From Candidatus Obscuribacterales bacterium (GTDB lineage: Bacteria; Cyanobacteriota; Vampirovibrionia; Obscuribacterales; Obscuribacteraceae): a stretch of DNA of 64,000 nucleotides. Each line of letters begins with the position of its first letter. The first letter of the stretch is position 1. The notes under the pieces are model-generated. The model searched no databases. It was given only the letters and a program-made list of their open reading frames with translations, and was not told the DNA's origin. The stretch spans positions 1 to 64,000 of the forward strand of contig JAIETF010000069.1 in the NCBI GenBank assembly GCA_019745415.1. The letters run 5' to 3'. Of the stretch, positions 9,028-17,551 are shown one piece after another. A program made the translations under genes and the position numbers.

Positions 9028-9377
9028 AACGTCACAAACGGCTCATCCTCAACAATCTTTACTGGGACTTCTTTCTTGAGGGAATCGATCAAGCTCACAA
9101 GCAGCGGGTTGGTCGTAGCTGGAACGTAAAGCATAGAAGGTGCAAGTTGGAGAACAGTTGCCAGAGTACGACCGAGAATGATGTCGACGGGCAGTTCGCA
9201 TAAAGTCTCATAGATAAAAACAAGCCGCTTAAGACTGTAGTTTGCCTGTTGAAAGACCGCATCATCCCATATAAAAACAGCTGGCGTCTCAGCAGGAGCA
9301 GCAGCAAATACTGGATGCGTTCTGCGCAGGGCTTCTTGATGGAGCAATATCAATGGTTTACTCATACGCCATACCAA
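8937..9377 (-). CDS. Photolyase/cryptochrome N-terminal (alpha/beta) domain as a separate protein
   Basis: A 146-residue protein resembling a shortened DNA photolyase alpha/beta domain. Supporting blocks are PAVFIWDD near residue 34, a helix SLKRLVFIYETL with ELPVDIILG following, then VPVKIVEDEP and FNRFFQYWKKAEKTAF, which mirrors the usual end of that domain (FTPFWKA). In normal photolyases this domain binds the antenna chromophore and precedes the FAD domain in one polypeptide. Here it is encoded downstream of, and overlaps by 20 bp, the FAD-domain gene. The two subunits are probably translationally coupled and assemble. The assignment is by motif reading. Confidence 0.65.
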   Translation of the reverse strand: MVWRMSKPLILLHQEALRRTHPVFAAAPAETPAVFIWDDAVFQQANYSLKRLVFIYETLCELPVDIILGRTLATVLQLAPSMLYVPATTNPLLVSLIDSLKKEVPVKIVEDEPFVTFQRKTDFNRFFQYWKKAEKTAFLLDGCEDA

Positions 9378-10155
9378 GATTAGGGAACAGCCTTACTTGG
9401 AGACTTTCATAGGACGCGTGGAGCGGTTGATTGAGAGCTGGCGATGTATCGACAAGCTTACCAAAATAGCGATCAACGTTTTCTAAATTGAAAATATATG
9501 GTTTGCTGCTGAAAGTGCTCGCCACCCATTGCCAGGAAAGGTTGTTACTCGCCACATCTCCATCAAGCAGATGCTGCAAAAACCAACGCGCGCCAGCCTG
9601 CCATTTGACACGTCGAAAGTGCACCACATAACTAGCCAGGTACATGCGCGCGTGGTTATGAATATAACCGGTGTCAATTAGCTCGTTAATGAATGCATCA
9701 ATACAGGCAACGCCGGTTCTTCCTCCGGCAATATCGGCAGGCAGATAATCGGCGTAGTCTTGTGAACTGAAACCAGTTTTGTATGGTTCAACATCTTCCC
9801 AAGCCCAATTAGGATGTGCTCTCAGAACCCGCTGCCAGAAGTCTCGCCAGGCAAGCTCCTGAATGAACTTAGTGATCTGTACTGGCTGGCTACACTTGCT
9901 GAGTGCATAGTTGCGCACCTCATTCAAACTCAAGACCCCATGGTGTATATAAGGAGAGAGCCTGGTGACATGTCCATCGCCAAAGTTGCGACTGCCGGCG
10001 TATCTAACTGGGTCGATAGCAGCCAACCGTATCTCAGCTTTTTGTCTACCGCCCGGTATCTGACCGGCCTCACCTTCAGCCCACGGTGCAAGTTCCTTGA
10101 CGTATGCGACTAGACTGTCCCTATCGTCAAAGCACTTTTGTAATGTACTAGTCAT
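9358..10155 (-). CDS. Photolyase/cryptochrome FAD-binding domain protein
   Basis: A 265-residue stand-alone FAD-binding catalytic domain of the photolyase family, which repairs UV-induced pyrimidine dimers with light or acts as a cryptochrome. Diagnostic blocks: RLSPYIHHGVLSLNEV near residue 85, FIQELAWRDFWQRVL near 118, TGYIHNHARMYLASYV near 188, and DGDVASNNLSWQWVAS near 222, which contains FAD- and lesion-contacting residues. A full photolyase is 450-500 residues; the missing N-terminal domain is supplied by the overlapping downstream gene. ATG start with a weak GGA site. Which lesion is repaired cannot be told from the sequence. Confidence 0.85.
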   Translation of the reverse strand: MTSTLQKCFDDRDSLVAYVKELAPWAEGEAGQIPGGRQKAEIRLAAIDPVRYAGSRNFGDGHVTRLSPYIHHGVLSLNEVRNYALSKCSQPVQITKFIQELAWRDFWQRVLRAHPNWAWEDVEPYKTGFSSQDYADYLPADIAGGRTGVACIDAFINELIDTGYIHNHARMYLASYVVHFRRVKWQAGARWFLQHLLDGDVASNNLSWQWVASTFSSKPYIFNLENVDRYFGKLVDTSPALNQPLHASYESLQVRLFPNLGMAYE

Positions 10156-10496
10156 ATGCGATTCCAGCTATGCCACCAATTGCTTGAGCACTAGTTTTTC
10201 ATTCTTCCAATTGAGATTGTAGCTCAATTTGCTTCTCTCAGTCACCAAAATAGAAGTCGTTGCAGGAGTCACTCTGCCATGCACCGCTAGATGAATTTTG
10301 ACGAGTATCTAAACCGCTGCTTCTAGAACATGAAAGAGAGTCGTTTAAATCAGGGGAGTAAGTGCAGCGACATAACAATGTTGACAGAGCAGTACACATC
10401 TCTTTGCATTACCTTGTCAGAAATCAGCCCCGCAATTAGCATGGAGATCTTGCCCTTATATTTCCTTCGCACCCAAAAGGCGGGTGAATTTCTGTT
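10156..10496. other. Divergent promoter region between photolyase and Ro60 genes
   Basis: 341 bp between divergently transcribed genes. Both promoters should lie here. No textbook -35/-10 pair, operator palindrome or RNA gene was convincing. Confidence 0.5.
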
Positions 10497-12122
10497 ATGC
10501 CGAAACTAAATTTCCACTTCTTCAAACGTAAGCCCAAAAGCCAAGCTAATGGCGTTCCGTCTAGTAGCATACCGCTACCAGACATGGTGCCTAACAATGC
10601 CGGTGGCTTCAGTTATGAAATTGATGACTGGGCAAAACTCCGTCGTTTCCTCATTCTTGGCAGTGAGGGCGGGACCTATTACGTGGGAGAAGCCAAACTG
10701 ACAATTGAAAACGCTAAGGCTGTCGAGCGCTTGTTAAAGATCGAGCCGCTAAAAGTAGTTAGCGAAATTGTTGAAATATCTAAGACCGGAAGATCTGCAA
10801 AGAACGACGCCTGTCTTTTTGCATTGGCTATGGCAGCAGGATTGGCCAGCCCCGAAGGTAAGGCGGCGGCCCTGGCAGCCTTGCCCGAAGTCGCTCGCAC
10901 TGGCACGCACTTATTTACCTTTGTAGAATATGTGCAGTCATTTCGCGGCTGGGGAAGAGGACTGAGACGAGCCATCGCCCGCTGGTACGAACTCATGCCG
11001 CCGGAAAAACTGGCGGTGCAGCTGACCAAATATCAGCAGAGAAATGGTTGGAGCCATCGCGATCTGTTGAGACTCTCACACCCAAAAGCTGATGACACCA
11101 TGCGCAACAGCCTCTATCAATTTGCCGTCAAAGGAACCGCGGACGGACTAGAGGATGCCACCATTATTGGTTTTCAGAAACTGCGTCAAGGAGTAGGTGA
11201 AGAAAAACTCGATGGAGCAAGCGTTGCCCAGATTGTAGAAAGCGCAAAGCTATCTATGGAAATGGTTCCAGCAGAGTTGCGCTTTCCGGAAGTCTATCGT
11301 GTGCTGGCTAAGCAAGCCGGTCTAGAATGGCTTATGAGAAATCTGGGAAATCTCTCTAGGGTTGATTTGCTTTCCGCAAAGGAACGCGAGTTGGTTGACA
11401 TGGTTTGCCAGAGAATAAACAATCAGACAGCTCTGGAAAAGGCAAGACTTCATCCGCTGAAAATCTTAGCGGCCCTGGCGGTATACCGCTCAGGTTGCGG
11501 AATACGCGGCGGTGGAATGTGGACGCCTCAAGCTGCAATTGTTGATGCTTTAGACGAGGCCTTCTATAAAGCCTTCAAGTGCATCACGCCAACTGGCAAG
11601 CGACTCTGCCTTGGACTAGATGTGTCTGGTTCTATGGTTGGCACCAGAGTTAATGGCATTGTCGGTCTCACTGCGCGTGAGGCTTGCGGCGCCATGGCTC
11701 TGGCGACAGCCAAGAGCGAGCCTACTGCCAATCTCTCATTCGTGGCTTTCGATACAAATGCCTATCCTCTGGCTATAAGCGCTAAGCAAAGGCTGGATGA
11801 TGTGGTAGGTCTATTGAGCCGCACCGGTGGTGGAGGCACCGATTGTGCCATACCGATGCTCTGGGCGAGAGAAAACAAAATCCCTGTCGATGTTTTCGTC
11901 ATTTACACCGACTCAGAAACATGGGCGGGAGAGCAGCATCCGTTGGAAGCATTGAATGCCTATCGTGACACCATGGGTATCGATGCCAAACTAGTTACGG
12001 TGGCAATGGCTGCTAACCGTATTTCTCTTGCAGATTGCACCGACAAGAGAATGCTTAATGTTGTCGGTTTCGATACAGTCACCCCTGAACTAATTTCACA
12101 ATTTGTCTTGGGTGACCTATAA
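10497..12122 (+). CDS. rsr: Ro60 orthologue (Rsr), TROVE and VWA domain protein
   Basis: 541-residue RNA-binding ring protein orthologous to the animal Ro60 autoantigen. Residues ~40-345 form the TROVE HEAT-repeat ring (blocks GRSAKNDACLFALAMAAG, GWGRGLRRAIARWY and GWSHRDLLRLSHPK). Residues ~365-541 are a von Willebrand A domain with MIDAS motif DVSGS at 375-379 and the later Thr/Asp in TGGGGTDCAIPM. Bacterial Ro60 binds small Y RNAs that tether it to exoribonucleases such as PNPase for structured-RNA decay and stress survival. Just after the stop codon lies an RNA with all the hallmarks of such a Y RNA. No rtcB or other RNA-repair gene is adjacent. Start ATG at 10497 has only a weak ribosome site. 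Confidence 0.94.
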   Translation: MPKLNFHFFKRKPKSQANGVPSSSIPLPDMVPNNAGGFSYEIDDWAKLRRFLILGSEGGTYYVGEAKLTIENAKAVERLLKIEPLKVVSEIVEISKTGRSAKNDACLFALAMAAGLASPEGKAAALAALPEVARTGTHLFTFVEYVQSFRGWGRGLRRAIARWYELMPPEKLAVQLTKYQQRNGWSHRDLLRLSHPKADDTMRNSLYQFAVKGTADGLEDATIIGFQKLRQGVGEEKLDGASVAQIVESAKLSMEMVPAELRFPEVYRVLAKQAGLEWLMRNLGNLSRVDLLSAKERELVDMVCQRINNQTALEKARLHPLKILAALAVYRSGCGIRGGGMWTPQAAIVDALDEAFYKAFKCITPTGKRLCLGLDVSGSMVGTRVNGIVGLTAREACGAMALATAKSEPTANLSFVAFDTNAYPLAISAKQRLDDVVGLLSRTGGGGTDCAIPMLWARENKIPVDVFVIYTDSETWAGEQHPLEALNAYRDTMGIDAKLVTVAMAANRISLADCTDKRMLNVVGFDTVTPELISQFVLGDL

Positions 12123-12123
12123 T

Positions 12124-12269
12124 AGAGGGTGTCGGGTCGAAGGCCCAGGTTATCGACTTCCAATCGACAGGTCGCGGGTTCGAATCCCGCCGCAGGTTTT
12201 GGAAACAAGACATGCGTAGCTCAGTGGTAGAGCGGTTTTACCTGGTCCAATCCTTATCCGACATCCTCT
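12124..12269 (+). ncRNA. yrlA: YrlA-type Y RNA, tRNA mimic partner of Ro60
   Basis: Begins 2 nt after the Ro60 stop. The 5' and 3' ends form a continuous 12-bp helix (12124-12135 with 12258-12269, one G-T wobble). Next comes GTCGAAGG (12136-12143), like the Ro-binding motif of animal Y RNAs, then CCAGGT/ACCTGG (12145-12150, 12240-12245). Inside is a tRNA-like module in permuted order. It has a small arm with loop CTTCCAA, a perfect T-arm GCGGG-TTCGAAT-CCCGC (12174-12190), and an acceptor-like helix (12191-12201 with 12206-12216) capped by a GAAA tetraloop. A canonical D-arm GCTC-AGTGGTA-GAGC (12219-12233) closes the module. It is not a tRNA: the acceptor is closed and lacks CCA. The exact ends are inferred. 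Confidence 0.88.
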
Positions 12270-12286
12270 TATTGATCGGGACGATT

Positions 12287-12320
12287 ACTGAGGGTTATTG
12301 CCACCCCTCAGTTAGTTTTT
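12287..12320 (+). terminator. Rho-independent terminator of the Ro60-Y RNA unit
   Basis: ACTGAGGG (12287-12294) pairs with CCCTCAGT (12305-12312), followed by TAG and five T. It lies 17 nt after the closing helix of the Y RNA and probably defines the primary 3' end. Confidence 0.82.
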
Positions 12321-12432
12321 GACCGGTCTAGCCTTTCAAGCCGATCGAGTTTGGTCATACCAAGCCCGGTAGGCTTGATTTGGCATTTATAGATCTGTCA
12401 TCGGAAATCATTTAGCAGTGAATCATAAAGTT

Positions 12433-12460
12433 GAAAAGACACTTGGCCAAGTGTCTTTTC
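12433..12460. terminator. Perfect 28-nt palindrome, probable bidirectional terminator
   Basis: GAAAAGACACTTGG is followed directly by its reverse complement. The arms end in A-tract and T-tract, so it can terminate both the rightward Ro60/Y RNA transcription and the leftward calpain-like gene, whose stop is at 12518. Two shorter palindromes follow at 12468-12481 and 12491-12506. Confidence 0.65.
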
Positions 12461-12517
12461 TGAATGCAGTTAGATCTAACTCTTGCATCTAATGAGAATT
12501 CTCATTTCTTGCTAGCT

Positions 12518-14233
12518 CTACTTTGAGTCGGCGCTAATCGCCATACCATCAAATCGGGCGTTAAGCTCCGACAAGGGCAGCTTAAAAAGTCCATCGTCAA
12601 TACCGTCACTGTATTCTGCTACGGTAGGTTCTCCATCCCCCCAGGGATTATACAAGGTAACTTCACCTGCCTTGCGGTCATAATCTACGACGCCATAAAC
12701 ATGATTAGTGGCTAGACCCAATTGTTTAACCGAATAGGGGCTCGGCACCTTTTGCCCGTTCACTGTAGCATGCTCATAAGAACTAACCGCCACAAAATTA
12801 CCTTGAGCCAAAGCTTGCTCGATTGTAGCGGCAAGTTCGCCGCCTGAGTATGTTCTAGGATTAGAAACAAGAGGATCACTAGGCGAAAGGATAGCGCCAA
12901 CATCGTCTAATGTTGCTCCATAAGGTACAGCAAGATGAGGTAACCCTTTATGGTGCTCTGGCTGTCTCGCCATATATGCTCCGAATGCTTTTTCCAACAG
13001 AGGAGCCCAGAAACCATATTTAGTACCACCGCCGAATCTTGCCAATTCGGTCTCAGTTGGGGCTTCTATGGTCACAGGATTTTCTGGATCAGCCGGAAAA
13101 GTAATTGTGTAAGTCGTCCGGCCCGATGAGTCTGCCTCATTGACTGTAATCATATCTAGAATTTTCTTCTTACCGACCTCGGTAGCAGCTAGAGAAGCCA
13201 GCGGCCCCAGAAAATAGCAGTCACCAAGCGCCTCTTGATTAACCCCTTGCGGCACTATGCTCTCAAGCGGTGACTCATTTGCAAAAAGTACATCGCTTGC
13301 CTCGCTCAATCGGTCCGCGTGTTCTAGCAGCGAGTCGGTGATGCCATACAACTTTTTCGGCAATAGGCCATCTATGTGCTCAAAAGAATTCTCTAGGTCG
13401 GCTCTGGTAATTCCATTATTCTCAATCAACCACTCGTCATTACTGGCAGAAATAATCGTATCCCAGTTTTCTTGCAACTGACTTCTTAGCATAGAAGGTT
13501 GCACCTTCCCATACTTAACATTGACGCCTTGGAACTGCCCTATCTCATCCCACGAAATGAAGCCATCAGTATTTTGATCTAGCTGATCAAAAACGGCAAC
13601 CGCTGCAGGTTTAAGATAGCTATTTCCCGTAAGGAAGTCTTTGGATAGCGGCGATAAACTATCATAGGTCCTAGAATCAACTGCTTTAGTGCGGTAGTCC
13701 GGCACCTCAAGTTCGAACTGTAACAAGCTTTTCGAATAAGCTTCTGGATCTACTACATACTGACCAGCAAGACTAAGCGCGGCTCCAGCCTCATCAATAT
13801 CGGCAGATGTGACAAGCTCGGCTCCATCGCCGGGTCCTTGCATAGAAAAAAGAGTCAAATCAGAATAATGTTTATTGATTGTCGCCAATACAATAGCGTC
13901 ACGACCAGCTATATCAGTTGAAGCAAAAGCACTCTCAATTTCGTCTTTACTCATTGCACCATCATAATCTGTATCAACCTTAGATAAGAGAGCTTTAGCC
14001 GCCTCGCCGAAATCGGACGGATAGATACTAGAGAACTCCAGCACTCGCTCGCTTTCGCTTGACGAAGCTATTGACGAGCTCCCCCCACTTGCTACATCTT
14101 GTTCAAGAGATGGCGCTGACACTCGGCTATGGGCATAGACTTCATCAAATAGTTTGCTCGCATTGTCCGCAGAACTATCGCTGAACCTGCCAGGTTCCGA
14201 CATATGGTCATGAGAACCAATGATATCCGACAT
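12518..14233 (-). CDS. Calpain-like cysteine protease with EF-hands
   Basis: A 571-residue protein from ATG 14233; an upstream GTG at 14248 would add five residues, but GGTGG is well placed for the ATG. Counted from that ATG, two EF-hand calcium loops are visible: DTDYDGAMSKDE (87-98) and DQNTDGFISWDE (219-230). The C-terminal half carries the calpain (C2) catalytic core: Cys339 in ALGDCYFLGPLASLA, His511 in TNHVYGVVDY and Asn529 in LYNPWG. The triad is intact, so it should be an active, probably calcium-responsive protease. There is no signal peptide, and the Ser-rich N-terminus looks disordered. Such proteases are sporadic in bacteria. Substrate unknown. Confidence 0.85.
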   Translation of the reverse strand: MSDIIGSHDHMSEPGRFSDSSADNASKLFDEVYAHSRVSAPSLEQDVASGGSSSIASSSESERVLEFSSIYPSDFGEAAKALLSKVDTDYDGAMSKDEIESAFASTDIAGRDAIVLATINKHYSDLTLFSMQGPGDGAELVTSADIDEAGAALSLAGQYVVDPEAYSKSLLQFELEVPDYRTKAVDSRTYDSLSPLSKDFLTGNSYLKPAAVAVFDQLDQNTDGFISWDEIGQFQGVNVKYGKVQPSMLRSQLQENWDTIISASNDEWLIENNGITRADLENSFEHIDGLLPKKLYGITDSLLEHADRLSEASDVLFANESPLESIVPQGVNQEALGDCYFLGPLASLAATEVGKKKILDMITVNEADSSGRTTYTITFPADPENPVTIEAPTETELARFGGGTKYGFWAPLLEKAFGAYMARQPEHHKGLPHLAVPYGATLDDVGAILSPSDPLVSNPRTYSGGELAATIEQALAQGNFVAVSSYEHATVNGQKVPSPYSVKQLGLATNHVYGVVDYDRKAGEVTLYNPWGDGEPTVAEYSDGIDDGLFKLPLSELNARFDGMAISADSK

Positions 14234-14369
14234 ACTGAGGCCACCCACTTAAGAAAACAGATAAATTACTCTGTAAATAAGTAGGATAGCGAGTCGATCA
14301 AACCAGAAGGTGACCGTTTCGTGACCGAGTTGTGACTACGAACCAGACTTAAAAGCAACTACTGAAACA

Positions 14370-14412
14370 GCTCTGGCGGAAATATCGCTGACAAATTTCA
14401 GACCGCCAGAGC
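14370..14412 (-). terminator. Inverted repeat after the small unknown gene
   Basis: GCTCTGGCGG (14370-14379) pairs with CCGCCAGAGC (14403-14412) over a 23-nt loop. It lies just downstream of the minus-strand stop at 14433. There is no good T-run, so it may be a processing or rho-assisted site rather than a classical terminator. Confidence 0.4.
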
Positions 14413-14432
14413 CCATGTTTTCAGCCTAAAGC

Positions 14433-14897
14433 CTAATCCGAACCTAAGCCGCCCATCGGCAGGTAATAACCGGCATCACCATGTTGATAAACTTGAAACG
14501 CCCGCCAAGGATCTATTTCAAAATTAGACTCGTTAGCCCTGGCCCTCTCCTCCGGCGTGCGCACACCAGAAAGAGAAGAATATGCAACATTGGTGTGTAA
14601 ACGAACAAGATCGTCAGACTTTCTATCCCAGAAAGACTTCTTGAAGCTAATGTCTGTGACATTGCCGTCCTTGTCTCGTTCTATCTCGGCGTTAGGCAAG
14701 GTGGTAAATAAGTCGTCTTCAATTTTCTCAAGCTCAACTGCTACAGCCTTCATCTTCTTTGGGTCATTGATCAAAGCATGAGCCTCTTCGGAAAATTTCT
14801 TAAATGTGGCGCTTTTGTCATCAGGATTAGAGATTAGCTCTTTAGCCATCTCTTCTAACTGTATGGCTTTTTGTTGAGCATTGAAATTATCAGGCAT
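14433..14897 (-). CDS. Small hypothetical protein
   Basis: A 154-residue product if it starts at ATG 14897, which has GAGG eight bases upstream; a longer frame to 14975 has no comparable site. It is mostly helical and charged (MPDNFNAQQKAIQLEEMAKE at the start), with a Gly-rich end. No known domain, signal peptide or membrane segment was recognised. It lies 200 bp upstream of the calpain-like protease on the same strand, so the two may be functionally linked, for example as regulator or substrate; this is speculation from position only. Confidence 0.6.
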   Translation of the reverse strand: MPDNFNAQQKAIQLEEMAKELISNPDDKSATFKKFSEEAHALINDPKKMKAVAVELEKIEDDLFTTLPNAEIERDKDGNVTDISFKKSFWDRKSDDLVRLHTNVAYSSLSGVRTPEERARANESNFEIDPWRAFQVYQHGDAGYYLPMGGLGSD

Positions 14898-15243
14898 AGA
14901 AAAATAACCTCGGTGAATGGTTTGTACATCGCGGCAGCTTGTTTTATTTAGTCGGCCCTTAGGCCATCGCTTCAAGAAGTAAGACCGAAGGCGTCAATAA
15001 CCTTTCGATGCAGGCACTATAAGGGACTATCTGTGTCGGTAACATGGCGGGCTAAATTAAAAATTTTGGCAGCCAATTTTCTGTTTAGCTCAATGCCTTA
15101 TAACACAGCAGCGAAACCGCATTAATGAGCTATGTTATTGCTGATATTCCTATCGGCTTCTAACAGATTTTGAAGATCTTCAAATAGTGAATTGGACAAG
15201 ACAACTTATTCACTTGTAGGCGACTAGGCGGATTTACCAGGCC
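14898..15243. other. Gene-free interval
   Basis: 346 bp between the small unknown gene and the TPR gene. AT-rich, with no persuasive ORF or RNA. The promoter for the 154-residue protein gene is presumably within its left part. Confidence 0.4.
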
Positions 15244-16050
15244 TTAGAACAGTTCATTACCCTGCTTGCGAAGCAGCTCATCTAAGAGCAATTTATCTTT
15301 CTTGGCCAGATCTCTATTGCCGGCCTTTTCATGACACTTAATGCGCAACTCAAGAGCACGGGTCAGAGAGTTCTCACTCTTCATTGAACAACAGACATCA
15401 AGATCTTTGATAGCCAGGGCATACTTGCCTTGCTTGAAATAGTTGGAAGCTCTGAAGTAATACAACCAGAATCCATTTGGATTGAACTTAAGCGCTTCGG
15501 TGTACTGTTCAATAGCTTTATTCACATCGCCTAGTTCACTGTACCAAGCAGCCCGGTCTTGATGCCATACCCAGACGACCTTGGAAAAATCTCTATCGCC
15601 CAGCTTTATGCCGCGCACTGCCACATCAGAATAATTGAGGGCGCTCTTAAAATCCCGACTTTCACTAGCTATGCGAGCTCTGGCCATGTATGCATTTCTA
15701 TAGGCAGGCGCTAATTTGATTGCTTTATCAACGTCTAGCTTCGCTTTCTCAATCTGCTCAAGGCCTAGATAAGCCTCGCCTCTTTTGCAATAGTAAGAGG
15801 CATTGTTTGGACTTAGGCTAATTAGCTTGTCATAGAGCGGAATAGCCTTGGCCATTTGTTGACTGTTGAAGTAACGTTCGGCATCAGCCTGTAAACGTTG
15901 TAAGCCTTGAGCCGAAGCCGAAATCGACATCGATATCGACATCGATAAACCTGCCAAAAGCAATAAAGCAGCGTAAGACCAGATAAAAACAGCTCTGAGA
16001 CAAAGCCCCGATATAAGAACTCTGGCAGAAGGAAACAGTCGAAGCAGCAT
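15244..16050 (-). CDS. Exported TPR-repeat protein
   Basis: 268 residues. An N-terminal hydrophobic stretch (~17-45) ending SISASAQ looks like a signal peptide or anchor. Tandem tetratricopeptide repeats follow from about residue 50 to 240, for example AIPLYDKLISLSPNNASYYC and AIEQYTEALKFNPNGFWLYY. TPRs scaffold protein complexes, here probably in the periplasm. It starts one base after the miaB stop, so it is the last gene of that operon. No specific partner can be named. Confidence 0.75.
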   Translation of the reverse strand: MLLRLFPSARVLISGLCLRAVFIWSYAALLLLAGLSMSISMSISASAQGLQRLQADAERYFNSQQMAKAIPLYDKLISLSPNNASYYCKRGEAYLGLEQIEKAKLDVDKAIKLAPAYRNAYMARARIASESRDFKSALNYSDVAVRGIKLGDRDFSKVVWVWHQDRAAWYSELGDVNKAIEQYTEALKFNPNGFWLYYFRASNYFKQGKYALAIKDLDVCCSMKSENSLTRALELRIKCHEKAGNRDLAKKDKLLLDELLRKQGNELF

Positions 16051-17466
16051 CTATCTCTTGCTTAGTTCTATGGCTACCGGAACAGCGTTCTCGCTCTCAG
16101 TATGGCATGACTCGGACGATAGTGAATCATCTGAGACATAACCTTCGATTGCCCCTCTCAAAGCCCAGGGATTGGCAGCTACTATTTCGACATCGATAAG
16201 TTGCCCAATCAAGCTTTCAGGACCTTCGAAGTTTACTGTTTTATTGGTGCGAGTGCGACCCATCAGTCTATTCATACCGCGGCTAGAGCGGCCTTCCACC
16301 AATATCTCAACTTTCTTGCCTAGCAGTCTTTTATTGATGCGATGAGAGACTTCTCCGACTACTGTATTGAGAAAGCGCAGCCGTTCGTACTTTTCTTCCT
16401 CTGGCACTTGTCCTTCCCAGTTAGCCGAAGGAGTATGCTGCCTAGGTGAATAAGCGGCTGTGTTAGCCACATCAAAAGCCAGATCTTCCACCAGCCTGAC
16501 CGTATTCATAAACTCTTCTTCGGTCTCGCCGGGGAAGCCGACAATCAAATCGGTAGTGATGGCGGCATCTGGAATACGCGAGCGAATTTCATCGACTTTA
16601 CGCTTGTAAAAGTCGACGTTATAACCTCTGGCCATGCGACGCAAAGTGCGGTCGTCGCCAGCTTGAATAGGAATATGGAAATATTCGCAAGCAGTAGGAA
16701 GTTCTTTGACTGCATCGATAATCTCTACGTTTAGATCGCGGGGATGACCGGTGACGAAACGCAGTCTCTTGATGGCGTCGAGCTCGGGGGCGGAAAGATT
16801 GCGCAGCAAATGGCCAAGATGAATCTTGGGATTCAAGTCATGCCCATAAGCAGTGACGTTCTGACCAAGCAGGGTCACTTCCTTATAGCCTGACTGAGCC
16901 AGACTCTTCACCTCGTCAAAAATAGACTCTGGTGAGCGGCTCTTTTCGCGGCCCCTTACATAGGGCACTATGCAATAGGTACAGTTATAGTCGCAGCCAT
17001 AGATAATTGAAACCCAGGCGCTGATATCATTTAGCCGCACCACTGGTGTTTCGGGCAAATCATCGGGCAACTCTTGAAAGATTTCCACCACTTTCTCGCC
17101 GACTTGGGCGCGCTGCACAAGTTCGGGCAAGCGATAGAGATTATGGGTGCCGAATACCAGATCGACATAGGGCGCTCTTTTGCGCATCGACTCGCCGGCG
17201 TCTTGGGCTACACAGCCGCCCACAGCAATCAAAGACCCAGGGCGGGCTTCCTTATAGCCGCGCCAGGCACCGAGATAACTATAGACTTTATCTTCCGCCC
17301 CTTCTCTGATTGCACAAGTGTTCAAGATCATCAGGTCGGCCCCTTTGATCTCAGGGGTGGGCTCATAGCCGATTTCATCCAACAAGCCGAGCATATGCTC
17401 AGAGTCAGATTTATTCATCTGACAACCGAAGGTCTCGACGTATACTTTCTTTTTCTTATCGTTCAT
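16051..17466 (-). CDS. miaB: tRNA-2-methylthio-N6-dimethylallyladenosine synthase
   Basis: Radical-SAM methylthiotransferase that modifies A37 of tRNAs reading UNN codons. 471 residues. The N-terminal cluster cysteines are C15 (ETFGCQMN), C51 (NTCAIRE) and C85 (GGCVAQ); the radical-SAM cluster is C158, C162 and C165 in CDYNCTYC. A TRAM domain near residues 375-440 (GKKVEILVEGRSSRG) is present. The ETFGCQMN start and GREKSRSPE block favour MiaB over RimO or MtaB. It lies between ribD (85-bp gap upstream) and the TPR gene. Confidence 0.95.
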   Translation of the reverse strand: MNDKKKKVYVETFGCQMNKSDSEHMLGLLDEIGYEPTPEIKGADLMILNTCAIREGAEDKVYSYLGAWRGYKEARPGSLIAVGGCVAQDAGESMRKRAPYVDLVFGTHNLYRLPELVQRAQVGEKVVEIFQELPDDLPETPVVRLNDISAWVSIIYGCDYNCTYCIVPYVRGREKSRSPESIFDEVKSLAQSGYKEVTLLGQNVTAYGHDLNPKIHLGHLLRNLSAPELDAIKRLRFVTGHPRDLNVEIIDAVKELPTACEYFHIPIQAGDDRTLRRMARGYNVDFYKRKVDEIRSRIPDAAITTDLIVGFPGETEEEFMNTVRLVEDLAFDVANTAAYSPRQHTPSANWEGQVPEEEKYERLRFLNTVVGEVSHRINKRLLGKKVEILVEGRSSRGMNRLMGRTRTNKTVNFEGPESLIGQLIDVEIVAANPWALRGAIEGYVSDDSLSSESCHTESENAVPVAIELSKR

Positions 17467-17551
17467 GGCTATAAGTATATAAGTAGTCAGTATGCAAAGG
17501 GTTAGAGCGCGCTAAGATGCACTCAAGACTTAGCTTTTCAAGAGAGCTCTA

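Noticed and set aside
8805..9203. Plus-strand 132-residue ORF over the photolyase 3' end
   Set aside because: Antisense to the photolyase alpha/beta gene; its similarity to the 5.8-kb region is the DNA duplication, not a gene family.
11960..12208. Minus-strand ORF with AGFEPATCRLEV
   Set aside because: This peptide is the well-known spurious translation of the strand opposite tRNA-like sequence; it lies over the Y RNA and the Ro60 3' end.
12131..12240. Ordinary or circularly permuted tRNA gene (Gly-UCC-like loop, T-arm, D-arm)
   Set aside because: The acceptor-like helix is closed by a GAAA tetraloop, there is no CCA end, and the flanks form a long helix. With the adjacent Ro60 gene, a YrlA Y RNA explains it better. 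The tmRNA tag and consensus ends are also absent.
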